In this document: piece by piece, positions 54,310-64,000 of the stretch
Layout: every line of letters begins with the position of its first letter
Position numbering within the stretch: the stretch's first letter is position 1
NCBI GenBank assembly: GCA_039725955.1
Contig: CP091033.1
Coordinates: 186,001-250,000 of the forward strand
Reading direction: 5' to 3'
Length of the DNA: 64,000 nucleotides
DNA from: Sinorhizobium sp. B11
GTDB taxonomy: Bacteria > Pseudomonadota > Alphaproteobacteria > Rhizobiales > Rhizobiaceae
Notes under the pieces: model-generated
The model's input: only the letters and a program-made list of their open reading frames with translations
Told to the model about the DNA's origin: nothing
The model's database searches: none
Position numbers and translations under genes: made by a program

Positions 54310-55451
54310 GATGTGATGAGCTCCCGACCGATCAGATAGCGTCGAATCTCGTTGGTCCCTGCACCGATATCGTAAAGCTTGGCATCGCGCAGAAAGCGCT
54401 CGACCGGCCACTCCTTGGTATACCCGGCGCCGCCAAGCGCCTGGATTGCCTCCAGCGAGACCTTTACAGCATTTTCGCTGGCAAAGAGGATGGCGGCTGC
54501 CGCATCCGCGCGTGTCGTGCGGCCGGCATCACAGGCACGAGCGACGGAATAGACATAGGCGCGAGACGAATTCAGCGCGACATACATATCGGCGATCTTG
54601 CCCTGCATGAGTTGGAAGTCACCGATTGCCTTGCCGAACTGTTTGCGCTCCCGCACATAGGGCAGCACCACGTCGAGACAGGCCTGCATGATGCCAAGCG
54701 GACCGGCAGCAAGCACGGCACGCTCATAATCGAGGCCTGACATCAGGATCTTCACACCGTCGCCTTCTCGACCCATCAGAGCCTCCGCGGGCACTTCGCA
54801 ATCCTGAAAGACAAGCTCTGCCGTATCGCTGCCGCGCATGCCGAGTTTGGAAAGCTTTTTCGAAACGCTGAAGCCGGGCAGACCCTTCTCGATGATGAAT
54901 GCCGAAATTCCCTTCGGTCCGGCGGTCGGATCGGTCTTCGCGTAGACGACAAGTACGTCGGCATGAGGTGCATTGGTGATCCAGAACTTGGTCCCGTTAA
55001 GGAGGTAGCGATCACCCTTGCGCTCGGCCCTGAGCCGCATGGAAACGACGTCCGAACCGGAACCGGCTTCGGACATGGCAAGCGAGCCCACATGCTCGCC
55101 CGAAATCAGCTTTGGCAGATGGCGGTGCTTCTGCTCCGATGCCGCCCAGCGGCGGATCTGGTTGATACAGAGATTGGAATGAGCGCCGTAACTCAGCCCC
55201 ACGGAGGCCGATGCACGCGATACTTCCTCCATGGCAACGACATGCTCGAGGTAACCGAGACCAGCACCGCCGAACTCCTCCTCGACAGTGATGCCATGCA
55301 GACCGAGCTCCCCCATCTTCGGCCAGAGCTGGCGGGGAAACGTGTTGCTTTCGTCGATCTCCGTGGCGAGCGGAGCAATATTGTCAGCGGCAAAGCGCGC
55401 CGTCGCGTCACGGATTGCATCCGCGGTTTCGCCCAACGAAAAATCAAACAT
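54306..55451 (-). CDS. Isovaleryl-CoA dehydrogenase
   Basis: FAD-dependent acyl-CoA dehydrogenase of 381 residues, converting isovaleryl-CoA to 3-methylcrotonyl-CoA in leucine breakdown. The catalytic glutamate is Glu243 in [15 protein letters not shown], the position specific to isovaleryl-CoA dehydrogenases; other family members use a glutamate near residue 365-376, which here lies in the [10 protein letters not shown] segment without that acidic residue. FAD-binding segments ([28 protein letters not shown]) are present. A GGGAGGA site precedes the ATG at 55451. Electrons pass to ETF. Confidence 0.94.
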   Translation of the reverse strand: MFDFSLGETADAIRDATARFAADNIAPLATEIDESNTFPRQLWPKMGELGLHGITVEEEFGGAGLGYLEHVVAMEEVSRASASVGLSYGAHSNLCINQIRRWAASEQKHRHLPKLISGEHVGSLAMSEAGSGSDVVSMRLRAERKGDRYLLNGTKFWITNAPHADVLVVYAKTDPTAGPKGISAFIIEKGLPGFSVSKKLSKLGMRGSDTAELVFQDCEVPAEALMGREGDGVKILMSGLDYERAVLAAGPLGIMQACLDVVLPYVRERKQFGKAIGDFQLMQGKIADMYVALNSSRAYVYSVARACDAGRTTRADAAAAILFASENAVKVSLEAIQALGGAGYTKEWPVERFLRDAKLYDIGAGTNEIRRYLIGRELITS

Positions 55452-55517
55452 GGCATTCCTCCCACTAAAATATGTAGCGCGGGTTGCGGCCGGTTCAAAG
55501 CTCCCCTTCAACGAAGC

Positions 55518-56531
55518 CTATTCCCATTGCGCCGATTTTGCCTCTTCACGGCGGAAAGCCTCGGGACTCTTGCCTATCCATTTCTTGAAGGCGCGAAAGA
55601 AGGCACTAGGCTCGGAATAGCCGAGCTGCACGGCGATTTCGCCGATCGTCTTCTGGGTGTTCATCAGCATGTCGACGGCGAGATCGCGGCGGATATCGTC
55701 CTTGATGCCGGCATAGCTCTGGCCCTCGTCGTGCAGGCGGTGTCGCAGTGTCGAGGAGGGCATGTGCATGTCTTTCGCCAGTGTTTGAAAACTCGTCCAG
55801 GCGGCGGGAGAGGTCTGGGAGAGGCGGCGGCGCACCGCAGCGGCGATGCCGGCATCATAGCGGTAGCGCACGAGGATGTTAGCCGGGGCCCCGCGCAGGA
55901 ACTGCTTCAGGGATTGTTCGCTGCGCGAAATCGGCAGATCGAGCATTGAGCTATCGAAGCCGAGCCGGCTGATCGGCTGCGAGAAGCGTACCGGGGCGCC
56001 GAAGAAGAGCCGATAGTCGGCACCCTGGCGAGGTTCTGCGCAGCGAAAATCGACGAGCCGGATCGGGATGCGTCGGCCTACCAGCCAGCAGATGATGCCG
56101 TGAAGGAGTATCCAGTAAGTGCGATAGGCGAAGGCCGAGCGCGATTCGCCGGCGTCGCGCAGTTCGATCTGAGCCAGCCCGTCGCGGACGACGAGCGTGC
56201 CGCGCGGATCGTCCAGCACCACATCGAGGAAACGCAAGGCCCGCCGCAGCGCATGGCCGAGGGTGGGCGCGTGCAGCACGCAATGGCAAAGCAGGGTGAA
56301 ACTGCCGCTGCGCATCGGCCGGGCGCCCATGCCGAAGAATTCGTCGTCGAGTTCGGCGGCGATTGCTAGCCAGAGCGCACCATAGACTTCGGCCGAAACC
56401 GGCTGACTGATCTGCTCGGGCAGGCCGAGCCTGGCCAGGATCGGCGCGGTCGGCCTCCTCAGCCTTCGCAGGCTGTCGAGGGCTTCCTCGACAAAGCCTG
56501 GCGCAATCATGCGTCGCTCGATTTCAGCCAT
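55518..56531 (-). CDS. AraC-family transcriptional regulator
   Basis: Regulator of 337 residues with an N-terminal AraC_binding-2-type ligand domain of about 220 residues and a C-terminal double helix-turn-helix (residues about 235-330; DLAVDMLMNTQKTIGEIAVQLGYSEPSAFFRAFKKW). GGAG 7 bases before the ATG supports the start at 56531. It lies directly upstream of isovaleryl-CoA dehydrogenase on the same strand and opposite the SDR/thiolase/bkd operon, so it probably activates one or both branched-chain acyl-CoA operons in response to an acyl-CoA or branched-chain acid. The usual Lrp-type BkdR is not present here. Confidence 0.88.
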   Translation of the reverse strand: MAEIERRMIAPGFVEEALDSLRRLRRPTAPILARLGLPEQISQPVSAEVYGALWLAIAAELDDEFFGMGARPMRSGSFTLLCHCVLHAPTLGHALRRALRFLDVVLDDPRGTLVVRDGLAQIELRDAGESRSAFAYRTYWILLHGIICWLVGRRIPIRLVDFRCAEPRQGADYRLFFGAPVRFSQPISRLGFDSSMLDLPISRSEQSLKQFLRGAPANILVRYRYDAGIAAAVRRRLSQTSPAAWTSFQTLAKDMHMPSSTLRHRLHDEGQSYAGIKDDIRRDLAVDMLMNTQKTIGEIAVQLGYSEPSAFFRAFKKWIGKSPEAFRREEAKSAQWE

Positions 56532-56668
56532 TGCCGCTCCGCCGCCTGTGGCAAAATTGGCCGCGATAATGCGGCAATTCTGTCATCGCTTGCAATAGGG
56601 TGAGGGATTAGAATTCCATTTCAGGTAGACTCTGGAGGGAATGTCTGCTGGGCAAGGAGGAGCGATCC
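56532..56668. promoter_or_regulatory. Divergent regulatory region of the branched-chain acid operons
   Basis: The 137 bases between the AraC gene and the SDR gene must hold both promoters. GGCCGC at 56559-56564 and GCGGC at 56571-56575, flanked by AATT on both sides (56556-56578), make a short interrupted palindrome, a possible regulator site. I cannot assign promoter boxes. Confidence 0.4.
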
Positions 56669-57436
56669 GTGCAGATCAGCGGCGCAAATTTCATCGTTAC
56701 CGGCGGCGGCTCCGGGCTTGGGGCGGCAACGGCGCGTATGCTCGTCGAAGCTGGCGGTCGCGTGACGATCGCCGATCTCAATCTTGACGCAGGCGAGGCG
56801 ATTGCCCGCGAACTGGGGCAGGGCGCGCGCTTCATCAGGGCCGATGTGACGGACGAAAAAGACGGCGCTGCTGTCATCGCCGCAGCTGTCGATGCCTTCG
56901 GTCCGCTTCGCGGGCTTATCAATTGTGCCGGCGTGGCACCGGCCGAGAAGGTCGTCGGCCGCGATGGGCCGCACCGGCTGGAAAGCTTCGTCCGGACGAT
57001 CAGCATCAATCTCATCGGCACTTTCAACATGATCAGGCTCGCGGCCGCTGCCATCCAGAACGCAGAGCCGGATGCCGAAGGCGAGCGCGGCGTGATCGTC
57101 AACACGGCTTCGGCTGCCGCCTTCGACGGACAGATCGGGCAGGCGGCCTATGCCGCGTCCAAGGGCGGCGTCGCTGCAATGACGCTGCCGATTGCCCGCG
57201 AGCTTGCCCGCCATGGTATTCGTACCGTGTCGATTGCGCCCGGCATTTTCGAAACGCCGATGATGGCCGGCGTGCCGGCCGAGGTGCGCGAAGCACTCGG
57301 CAAGAGCGTGCCGTTCCCGCCGCGGCTTGGGCATCCAGCCGAATTTGCCGCGCTGGTGCGCCATATCCTGGAAAACAGCATGCTGAACGGCGAGGTCATT
57401 CGCCTCGACGGCGCATTGCGCATGGGCGCGCGCTGA
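56669..57436 (+). CDS. Short-chain dehydrogenase, 3-hydroxy-2-methylbutyryl-CoA dehydrogenase type
   Basis: SDR of 255 residues similar to type 2 3-hydroxyacyl-CoA dehydrogenase (HSD17B10). Motifs are TGGGSGLG (residues about 11-18), the NCAG segment, catalytic Ser in [17 protein letters not shown], and YAASKGG with Tyr and Lys. In isoleucine breakdown it oxidises 2-methyl-3-hydroxybutyryl-CoA with NAD+. It begins with GTG at 56669 after an AAGGAGGAG site and starts the plus-strand operon with thiolase, acyl-CoA dehydrogenase and the 2-oxoacid dehydrogenase complex. Confidence 0.88.
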   Translation: MQISGANFIVTGGGSGLGAATARMLVEAGGRVTIADLNLDAGEAIARELGQGARFIRADVTDEKDGAAVIAAAVDAFGPLRGLINCAGVAPAEKVVGRDGPHRLESFVRTISINLIGTFNMIRLAAAAIQNAEPDAEGERGVIVNTASAAAFDGQIGQAAYAASKGGVAAMTLPIARELARHGIRTVSIAPGIFETPMMAGVPAEVREALGKSVPFPPRLGHPAEFAALVRHILENSMLNGEVIRLDGALRMGAR

Positions 57437-57458
57437 GCGTCAGCCCGAAGGAGGAAAC

Positions 57459-58646
57459 ATGATCCTGCAGGATCCCATCGTCATCGTCGGCACGGCCCGA
57501 ACGCCGATCGGCAGCTTTCAGGGTGAACTCAAGGACGCCGCCGCTCCCGAACTGGGCGCGGCGGCGATCCGCGCAGCGCTTGAACGCAGCGGTGTTGAGG
57601 CTGACGCAATCGAGGAGGTCGTTTTCGGCTGTGTTTTGCCGGCCGGTCAAGGCCAGGCGCCGGCTCGCCAGGCGGCGATCCATGCCGGATTGCCCTTTGC
57701 CACGGGCGCCAGCACGGTCAACAAGATGTGCGGCTCCGGCATGAAGGCCGTTATGATGGCGCATGACCTGATTGCTGCCGGCAGCGGTTCTATCGCGGTC
57801 GCCGGCGGCATGGAAAGCATGACGAATGCGCCCTATCTTCTTGATCGCGCCCGTGCGGGCTACAGGCTCGGCCATGGGCGGGTCGTGGACCATATGTTCC
57901 TCGACGGGCTGGAGGATGCGTATGACAAGGGGCGCTTGATGGGCAGCTTCGCGGAGGATTGCGCCGAAGCCTATCAGTTTACGCGCGAGGCGCAGGACGC
58001 CTACGCGGTCACGTCGCTGAAACGAGCGCAGAAAGCGATCGCCGAGGGCCGCTTCGATAAGGAGATCGTGCCGGTAACGGTGAAATCCGGCAGGACCGAG
58101 CAGGTGGCGAGCGTTGATGAGCAGCCCGGCAAGGCAAAGCCGGACAAGATCCCCACTCTGAAACCTGCCTTCCGCGATGGCGGCACGGTGACGGCCGCCA
58201 ATTCCAGTTCGATTTCCGATGGTGCCGCCGCGCTTGTTCTGATGCGCCGTTCGGAGGCGGAGCGCCGCGGCCTCAAGCCGCTGGCCACCGTCCTCGGCCA
58301 CGCCATACATTCGCAAGCGCCCAATCTCTTTGCCACGGCGCCGATCGGTGCCCTGCAGAAGCTCTCGGACCGCACCGGCCTGCCGCTTTCCGGGGTGGAC
58401 CTCTTCGAGATCAACGAAGCCTTTGCCGTCGTTGCCATGGCTGCAATGCGTGATCTCGACCTGCCGCATGACAAGGTGAATGTGCATGGCGGCGCCTGCG
58501 CGCTCGGCCATCCGATCGGCGCGTCCGGTGCACGCATTCTGGTGACGCTGCTGTCGGCGCTCGAGCGTTACGACCTGAAGCGCGGCATGGCTGCACTTTG
58601 CATCGGTGGCGGTGAAGCGACCGCTGTCGCTCTCGAGCGGCATTAG
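57459..58646 (+). CDS. Acetyl-CoA C-acyltransferase (thiolase)
   Basis: Thiolase of 395 residues with complete active site: Cys91 (NKMCGSGMK), His351 (ALGHPIGASG) and Cys381 (CIGGGEA). It cleaves 2-methylacetoacetyl-CoA to propionyl-CoA and acetyl-CoA in isoleucine catabolism, or acetoacetyl-CoA from leucine. An AAGGAGGAAAC site lies before the ATG. It follows the SDR dehydrogenase by 22 bases, matching consecutive pathway steps. Confidence 0.92.
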   Translation: MILQDPIVIVGTARTPIGSFQGELKDAAAPELGAAAIRAALERSGVEADAIEEVVFGCVLPAGQGQAPARQAAIHAGLPFATGASTVNKMCGSGMKAVMMAHDLIAAGSGSIAVAGGMESMTNAPYLLDRARAGYRLGHGRVVDHMFLDGLEDAYDKGRLMGSFAEDCAEAYQFTREAQDAYAVTSLKRAQKAIAEGRFDKEIVPVTVKSGRTEQVASVDEQPGKAKPDKIPTLKPAFRDGGTVTAANSSSISDGAAALVLMRRSEAERRGLKPLATVLGHAIHSQAPNLFATAPIGALQKLSDRTGLPLSGVDLFEINEAFAVVAMAAMRDLDLPHDKVNVHGGACALGHPIGASGARILVTLLSALERYDLKRGMAALCIGGGEATAVALERH

Positions 58647-58661
58647 GGGAGGGGCGCGCTG

Positions 58662-59789
58662 ATGATCCTTTCCGAACTTCAGCAGCAGATCCGCGATCTA
58701 GCCCGCGACTTCGCTCAGGAAAGGCTGGCGCCGGGAGCGGCCAAGCGCGACCGGGAATCTCTTTTCCCGCGTGAAGAATTGAAGGAAATGGGCGAACTCG
58801 GTCTGCTCGGCATGCTGGTGCCGGAAGCCTATGGCGGATCCGACACCGGTGTCATCGCCTATGCCGCAGCACTCGAAGAAATCGCTGCCGGTGACGGACC
58901 ATGCTCGACCATCATGAGTGTGCATAGCTCGGTCGGCTGCGTGCCGATCCTGAAATTCGGCAATGATGACCAGCGGCAGCGCTTCCTGCCGAAGCTTGCG
59001 AGTGGCGAATGGATCGGTGGTTTCGCGCTGACGGAGCCGCAGGCAGGTTCGGATGCTTCGAACCTCAAGACGCGGGCGCGCCGCGATGGCGATCATTATG
59101 TGCTCGACGGCACCAAGCAATTCATCACCTCAGGCAAGAACGGCCAGGTCATCATCGTCTTTGCCGTCACCGATCCCGATGCCGGTAAGAAGGGTATCAC
59201 CGCTTTCATCGTGCCGACCGATACGCCGGGTTACGAAGTGATCCGTGTCGAGGAAAAACTCGGCCTGCATTCCTCCGACACCTGCCAGATTGCCTTCAGC
59301 GGGATGCGTCTTCCCGAAGAGCTTCGGCTCGGCGAAGAGGGCGAGGGCTATCGCATCGCCCTTGCCAATCTGGAGGGTGGACGGATCGGTATTGCGGCGC
59401 AGGCCGTCGGCATGGCGAAGGCTGCCTTCGAGGCGGCGCGCGATTATGCCCGCGAACGCAGCGCCTTCGGCAAGCCGATCGTCGAGCATCAGGCCGTCGG
59501 ATTCCGGCTCGCCGATATGGCAACGCGGATCGAGGCGGCGCGGCAGCTGGTCTTCCACGCGGCCTCACTCCGCGAAGCAGGACTGCCATGCCTGTCGGAA
59601 GCGTCGATGGCCAAGCTCTTTGCCTCCGAGATGGCCGAGCGCGTCTGCTCAGATGCCATCCAGATTCATGGCGGCTACGGCTATATGGCCGATTATCCGG
59701 TGGAGCGCATCTATCGCGACGTGCGCATCTGCCAGATCTATGAGGGTACGAGTGACGTGCAGCGCATGGTGATTGCCCGCAACCTATAA
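58662..59789 (+). CDS. Short/branched-chain acyl-CoA dehydrogenase
   Basis: FAD-dependent acyl-CoA dehydrogenase of 375 residues, distinct from the isovaleryl enzyme because its catalytic glutamate is Glu361 in [11 protein letters not shown], the position of short-chain, isobutyryl- and 2-methylbutyryl-CoA dehydrogenases. FAD motifs ([33 protein letters not shown]) are clear. By context it oxidises isobutyryl-CoA and/or 2-methylbutyryl-CoA derived from valine and isoleucine. AGGGGAGG precedes the ATG. Confidence 0.9.
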   Translation: MILSELQQQIRDLARDFAQERLAPGAAKRDRESLFPREELKEMGELGLLGMLVPEAYGGSDTGVIAYAAALEEIAAGDGPCSTIMSVHSSVGCVPILKFGNDDQRQRFLPKLASGEWIGGFALTEPQAGSDASNLKTRARRDGDHYVLDGTKQFITSGKNGQVIIVFAVTDPDAGKKGITAFIVPTDTPGYEVIRVEEKLGLHSSDTCQIAFSGMRLPEELRLGEEGEGYRIALANLEGGRIGIAAQAVGMAKAAFEAARDYARERSAFGKPIVEHQAVGFRLADMATRIEAARQLVFHAASLREAGLPCLSEASMAKLFASEMAERVCSDAIQIHGGYGYMADYPVERIYRDVRICQIYEGTSDVQRMVIARNL

Positions 59790-59795
59790 CAATAA

Positions 59796-61082
<1,287 letters not shown>

Positions 61083-61083
61083 C

Positions 61084-62097
61084 ATGGCCCGGATGACTAT
61101 GATCGAGGCGGTGCGCAGCGCCATGGATGTCTCGATGGCACGTGACGACAATGTCGTGGTTTTCGGCGAGGACGTCGGTTATTTCGGCGGCGTCTTCCGC
61201 TGCACGCAAGGCCTGCAGGCGAAATACGGCAAGACGCGCTGCTTCGATACGCCGATCAGCGAATCCGGTATTGTCGGCACCGCGATCGGCATGGCCGCCT
61301 ATGGGCTGAAGCCCTGCGTCGAGATCCAGTTCGCCGATTATATGTATCCGGCATACGACCAGCTTACGCAGGAGGCTGCGCGCATCCGCTATCGCTCCAA
61401 CGGCGATTTCACCTGCCCGATCGTCGTGCGCATGCCGACCGGCGGCGGCATCTTCGGCGGCCAGACGCATAGTCAAAGTCCCGAGGCACTGTTTACCCAT
61501 GTCTGCGGCCTGAAGGTCGTCGTGCCCTCCAACCCCTATGATGCCAAGGGCCTTTTGATTGCCGCGATCGAGGATCCTGATCCCGTCATGTTCCTGGAGC
61601 CGAAGCGGCTCTATAATGGGCCTTTCGACGGTCATCATGAGCGGCCTGTTACACCCTGGTCGAAACATGATCTCGGCGAAGTGCCGGAGGATCATTATAC
61701 GATCCCGATCGGCAAGGCCGAGGTGCGACGCACGGGCTCGGCCGTGACCGTCATCGCCTATGGCACGATGGTGCATGTGGCGCTTGCCGCTGCCGAGGAT
61801 GCGGGCATTGATGCGGAAGTGATCGATCTCCGGAGCCTCCTGCCGCTCGATCTCGATACGATCGTCAAATCCGTCACCAAGACCGGCCGCTGCGTCGTCG
61901 TGCATGAGGCCACATTGACCTCGGGCTTCGGCGCCGAAATCGTATCTTTGGTGCAGGAATATTGCTTCTATCAGCTTGAAGCCCCCGTCGTGCGCGTCGC
62001 CGGCTGGGACACGCCCTATCCGCATGCACAGGAATGGGATTATTTCCCTGGACCCGGCCGCGTCGGGCGCGCGCTTGCCGAAGTGATGGAGGCCTGA
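61084..62097 (+). CDS. bkdA2: Branched-chain 2-oxoacid dehydrogenase E1 beta subunit
   Basis: E1beta of 337 residues. Typical stretches are VVFGEDVGYFGGVFRCT near residue 20, DTPISESGIVGTAIGMAAYG near 55, and VEIQFADYMYPAYDQ near 80; the C-terminal transketolase domain includes VIDLRSLLPLD. It completes the alpha2beta2 E1 with the preceding gene. The start at 61084 directly follows the E1alpha stop; longer in-frame upstream codons lie inside E1alpha. Confidence 0.94.
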   Translation: MARMTMIEAVRSAMDVSMARDDNVVVFGEDVGYFGGVFRCTQGLQAKYGKTRCFDTPISESGIVGTAIGMAAYGLKPCVEIQFADYMYPAYDQLTQEAARIRYRSNGDFTCPIVVRMPTGGGIFGGQTHSQSPEALFTHVCGLKVVVPSNPYDAKGLLIAAIEDPDPVMFLEPKRLYNGPFDGHHERPVTPWSKHDLGEVPEDHYTIPIGKAEVRRTGSAVTVIAYGTMVHVALAAAEDAGIDAEVIDLRSLLPLDLDTIVKSVTKTGRCVVVHEATLTSGFGAEIVSLVQEYCFYQLEAPVVRVAGWDTPYPHAQEWDYFPGPGRVGRALAEVMEA

Positions 62098-62100
62098 ACC

Positions 62101-63330
62101 ATGGGCGAATTCATCATCAAGATGCCCGATGTCGGCGAAGGTGTCGCCGAGGCGGAACTTGTCGAATGGCATGTGAAGACCGGCGATCCGGTGCGCGAGG
62201 ATATGGTGATTGCCGCCGTCATGACCGACAAGGCGACCGTCGAAATTCCCTCGCCTGTCAGCGGCATCGTAACCTGGCTTGCCGGCGAGGTGGGCGACCG
62301 TATCGCGGTGAAGGCACCGCTCGTGCGGATCGAGACGGCGGCGTCGACCGCAGGCGCAGAGCCTACAGCCGTTGCTCAGCCAAAAGCGGCCGAGCCGGTG
62401 AAAGTTGAAACTCCGAAGCCCGTGCCAAAAGCACCAACGCCGGCAACTCCGCCGGACGAAAAGCCGCTAGCAGCTCCGTCGGTCCGGCTCTTCGCCCGAG
62501 AGAGCGGCGTAGATCTCCGGCAGGTGCAGGCTACCGGCCCGGCTGGGCGCATCCTGCGCGAGGATGTCGAGCAGTTCCTGAATCAGGGCGCGGCACCCGC
62601 TCCGGCGCGCGCCGGCTTCGCGAGGAAAACGGCGACCGAGGAGGTCAAATTGACCGGTCTTCGCCGCCGTATTGCCGAAAAGATGGTACTTTCCACCTCG
62701 CGCATTCCCCACATCACCTATGTGGAAGAGGTGGATATGACCGCCCTCGAAGAGCTGCGCGCCACGATGAATTCCGACCGCAAGGCGGAGCATCCCAAGC
62801 TGACGGTTTTGCCCTTCCTCATGCGGGCGCTCGTCAAGGCGATTTCCGATCAGCCCGATGTCAACGCCACTTTCGATGACGATGCCGGCATCATCACGCG
62901 CCATGGCGCCGTGCACATCGGCATTGCCACACAAACGCCGGCAGGACTTACCGTGCCTGTCGTGCGCCATGCGGAAGCGCGCGGCATCTTCGATTGCGCC
63001 CTCGAAATGAACCGGCTGGCGGAAGCGGCGCGCTCGGGTACGGCGACTCGAGACGAGTTGTCGGGTTCGACCATCACCATCAGCTCGCTCGGGGCGCTTG
63101 GCGGTATCGTCTCCACACCTGTCATCAACCACCCGGAAGTGGCCATCATTGGCGTCAACAAGATCGCGACGCGACCGGTCTGGGATGGCACGCAATTCGT
63201 GCCGCGCAAGATGATGAACCTTTCCTCCAGCTTCGACCACCGCATCATCGACGGCTGGGATGCGGCGACCTTCGTGCAGCGCATCCGCACGCTGCTCGAA
63301 ACGCCGGCGCTCATTTTCATCGAAGGCTGA
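62101..63330 (+). CDS. bkdB: Branched-chain 2-oxoacid dehydrogenase E2 (lipoamide acyltransferase)
   Basis: E2 core of 409 residues with one N-terminal lipoyl domain (lipoyl lysine Lys44 in MTDKATVE), a proline/alanine-rich linker (about 82-118), an E3/E1-binding domain ([16 protein letters not shown]...GRILREDV, about 122-158), a second linker and the catalytic domain ending in [15 protein letters not shown] with His380 and Asp384. It transfers the branched acyl group to CoA. Starts 3 bases after E1beta. Confidence 0.95.
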   Translation: MGEFIIKMPDVGEGVAEAELVEWHVKTGDPVREDMVIAAVMTDKATVEIPSPVSGIVTWLAGEVGDRIAVKAPLVRIETAASTAGAEPTAVAQPKAAEPVKVETPKPVPKAPTPATPPDEKPLAAPSVRLFARESGVDLRQVQATGPAGRILREDVEQFLNQGAAPAPARAGFARKTATEEVKLTGLRRRIAEKMVLSTSRIPHITYVEEVDMTALEELRATMNSDRKAEHPKLTVLPFLMRALVKAISDQPDVNATFDDDAGIITRHGAVHIGIATQTPAGLTVPVVRHAEARGIFDCALEMNRLAEAARSGTATRDELSGSTITISSLGALGGIVSTPVINHPEVAIIGVNKIATRPVWDGTQFVPRKMMNLSSSFDHRIIDGWDAATFVQRIRTLLETPALIFIEG

Positions 63331-63333
63331 GCC

Positions 63334-64000
63334 ATGAAAGAGATTGTTTGCAAGCTCCTCGTCATCGGCGCCGGTCCCGGTGGTTATGTCTGCGCCATCC
63401 GCGCTGGCCAGTTGGGAGTCGATACCGTCATCGTCGAGGCCCGCAAGCCGGGCGGCACCTGCCTGACGGTCGGCTGCATTCCTTCCAAGGCGCTAATCCA
63501 CGCGGCCGAGGAATTCGATGCCACCCAGCGCATGCTGGCGGGCAAGAACGCGATGGGCATCCGCGTCGAAGGCGCCTCCATCGATCTGACGAAGATGATC
63601 GGCTGGAAAGACGGTATCGTCGGTCGGCTGACGAGCGGCGTCTCCGGCCTGTTGCAGAAGGCGCGCGTGAAGATCGTCCACGGTCGCGCGCATTTCCGCG
63701 ATGGCAAGACGGTCGAGGTGGAAACGGAGACGGGCCAGCAGATCATCCGCGCCGAGACCGTCGTCATCGCGACTGGCTCCGATCCCGTAGAGCTTCCGAA
63801 CTTGCCTTTCGGCGGTCGGGTCATCTCTTCCACCGAGGCATTGTCGCTGAGGGAGTTGCCGAAGAACCTTGTCGTCGTCGGCGGCGGTTACATTGGGCTG
63901 GAACTCGGGATCGCATTTCAGAAAATGGGATCGCAGGTAACAGTGGTCGAGGCAACCCAGCAGGTCCTGCCGCTATATGACGCGGAACTCGTGCGGCCCG
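63334..64000 (+). CDS. lpdV: Dihydrolipoamide dehydrogenase E3 (3' end outside window)
   Basis: The first 222 residues of an FAD-dependent E3; the gene runs off the window. Visible are the FAD motif VIGAGPGGYVCAIRAGQ (residues about 10-26), the redox-active disulfide Cys43 and Cys48 in GGTCLTVGCIPSK, ATGSDPVELP near 148, and the NAD-binding VVVGGGYIGLELG near 185. It reoxidises the lipoyl arms of E2 and starts 3 bases after the E2 stop, so it is the dedicated E3 of this complex. Confidence 0.94.
   Translation, partial: MKEIVCKLLVIGAGPGGYVCAIRAGQLGVDTVIVEARKPGGTCLTVGCIPSKALIHAAEEFDATQRMLAGKNAMGIRVEGASIDLTKMIGWKDGIVGRLTSGVSGLLQKARVKIVHGRAHFRDGKTVEVETETGQQIIRAETVVIATGSDPVELPNLPFGGRVISSTEALSLRELPKNLVVVGGGYIGLELGIAFQKMGSQVTVVEATQQVLPLYDAELVRP

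Overview
The window is a GC-rich, densely packed stretch of an alphaproteobacterial genome, most likely Rhizobiaceae (Rhizobium/Sinorhizobium/Agrobacterium type). The reasons are the gene content (many periplasmic-binding-protein ABC importers with catabolic enzymes, a ugpBAEC set, a TPP-riboswitch thiMED salvage operon, a Res-Xre toxin-antitoxin pair), the codon usage, and the frequent ATGA/TGATG translational couplings. Such an inventory is typical of a large rhizobial plasmid, chromid or accessory chromosomal region, but no replication, conjugation, phage or transposase gene is visible, so the replicon cannot be named.

Layout. 1-4559 (+): the end of a peptide/oligosaccharide-type importer (two permeases and a double ATPase) followed by a GH4 alpha-galactosidase-like enzyme. 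4615-5469 (-): Res toxin and Xre/DUF2384 antitoxin. 5543-11795: a sugar-acid style group with a GMC oxidoreductase, a lactonase-like amidohydrolase and an IlvD/Edd dehydratase (-), facing a Gfo/Idh/MocA dehydrogenase and a GntR regulator (+). 11800-18571 (-): an operon of DapA-family lyase, GntR regulator, Tat-exported sugar-binding protein, two permeases, ATPase and PfkB kinase. 18871-26600: a GH39 glycosidase (-) divergent from a complete family-5 binding-protein importer (+). 26639-27790 (-): an FMN alpha-hydroxyacid oxidase.

27983-35568 (-) reads as one operon: GNAT acetyltransferase, NagZ-like GH3 hexosaminidase, a binding protein strikingly like the Vibrio chitin-oligosaccharide-binding protein, two permeases, two ATPases and a spermidine-synthase-fold protein. 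I consider it the most interesting system here: a candidate uptake and processing route for chito-oligosaccharides or partly de-N-acetylated glucosaminides. 35693-38140 (-) is the thiMED operon with a TPP riboswitch and a clear terminator. 38292-39815 (-) is a ketoglutarate-semialdehyde-type dehydrogenase. 40038-43093 holds a secreted DUF4139 protein, a PNPOx-like stress protein and an orphan protein. 43539-49003 (-) is ugpBAEC plus an endonuclease/exonuclease/phosphatase-family gene.

49526-64000 is a branched-chain amino acid catabolic region. On the minus strand lie an AraC regulator, isovaleryl-CoA dehydrogenase, both subunits of methylcrotonyl-CoA carboxylase, then a MaoC hydratase and a CitE-like lyase in place of the usual crotonase and HMG-CoA lyase. 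On the plus strand lie an SDR dehydrogenase, thiolase, acyl-CoA dehydrogenase and the branched-chain 2-oxoacid dehydrogenase complex (E1alpha, E1beta, E2 and a truncated E3 at the window edge). A recurring regulatory theme is a strong hairpin between a binding-protein gene and its first permease gene, seen in three of the four operons where that junction is visible.
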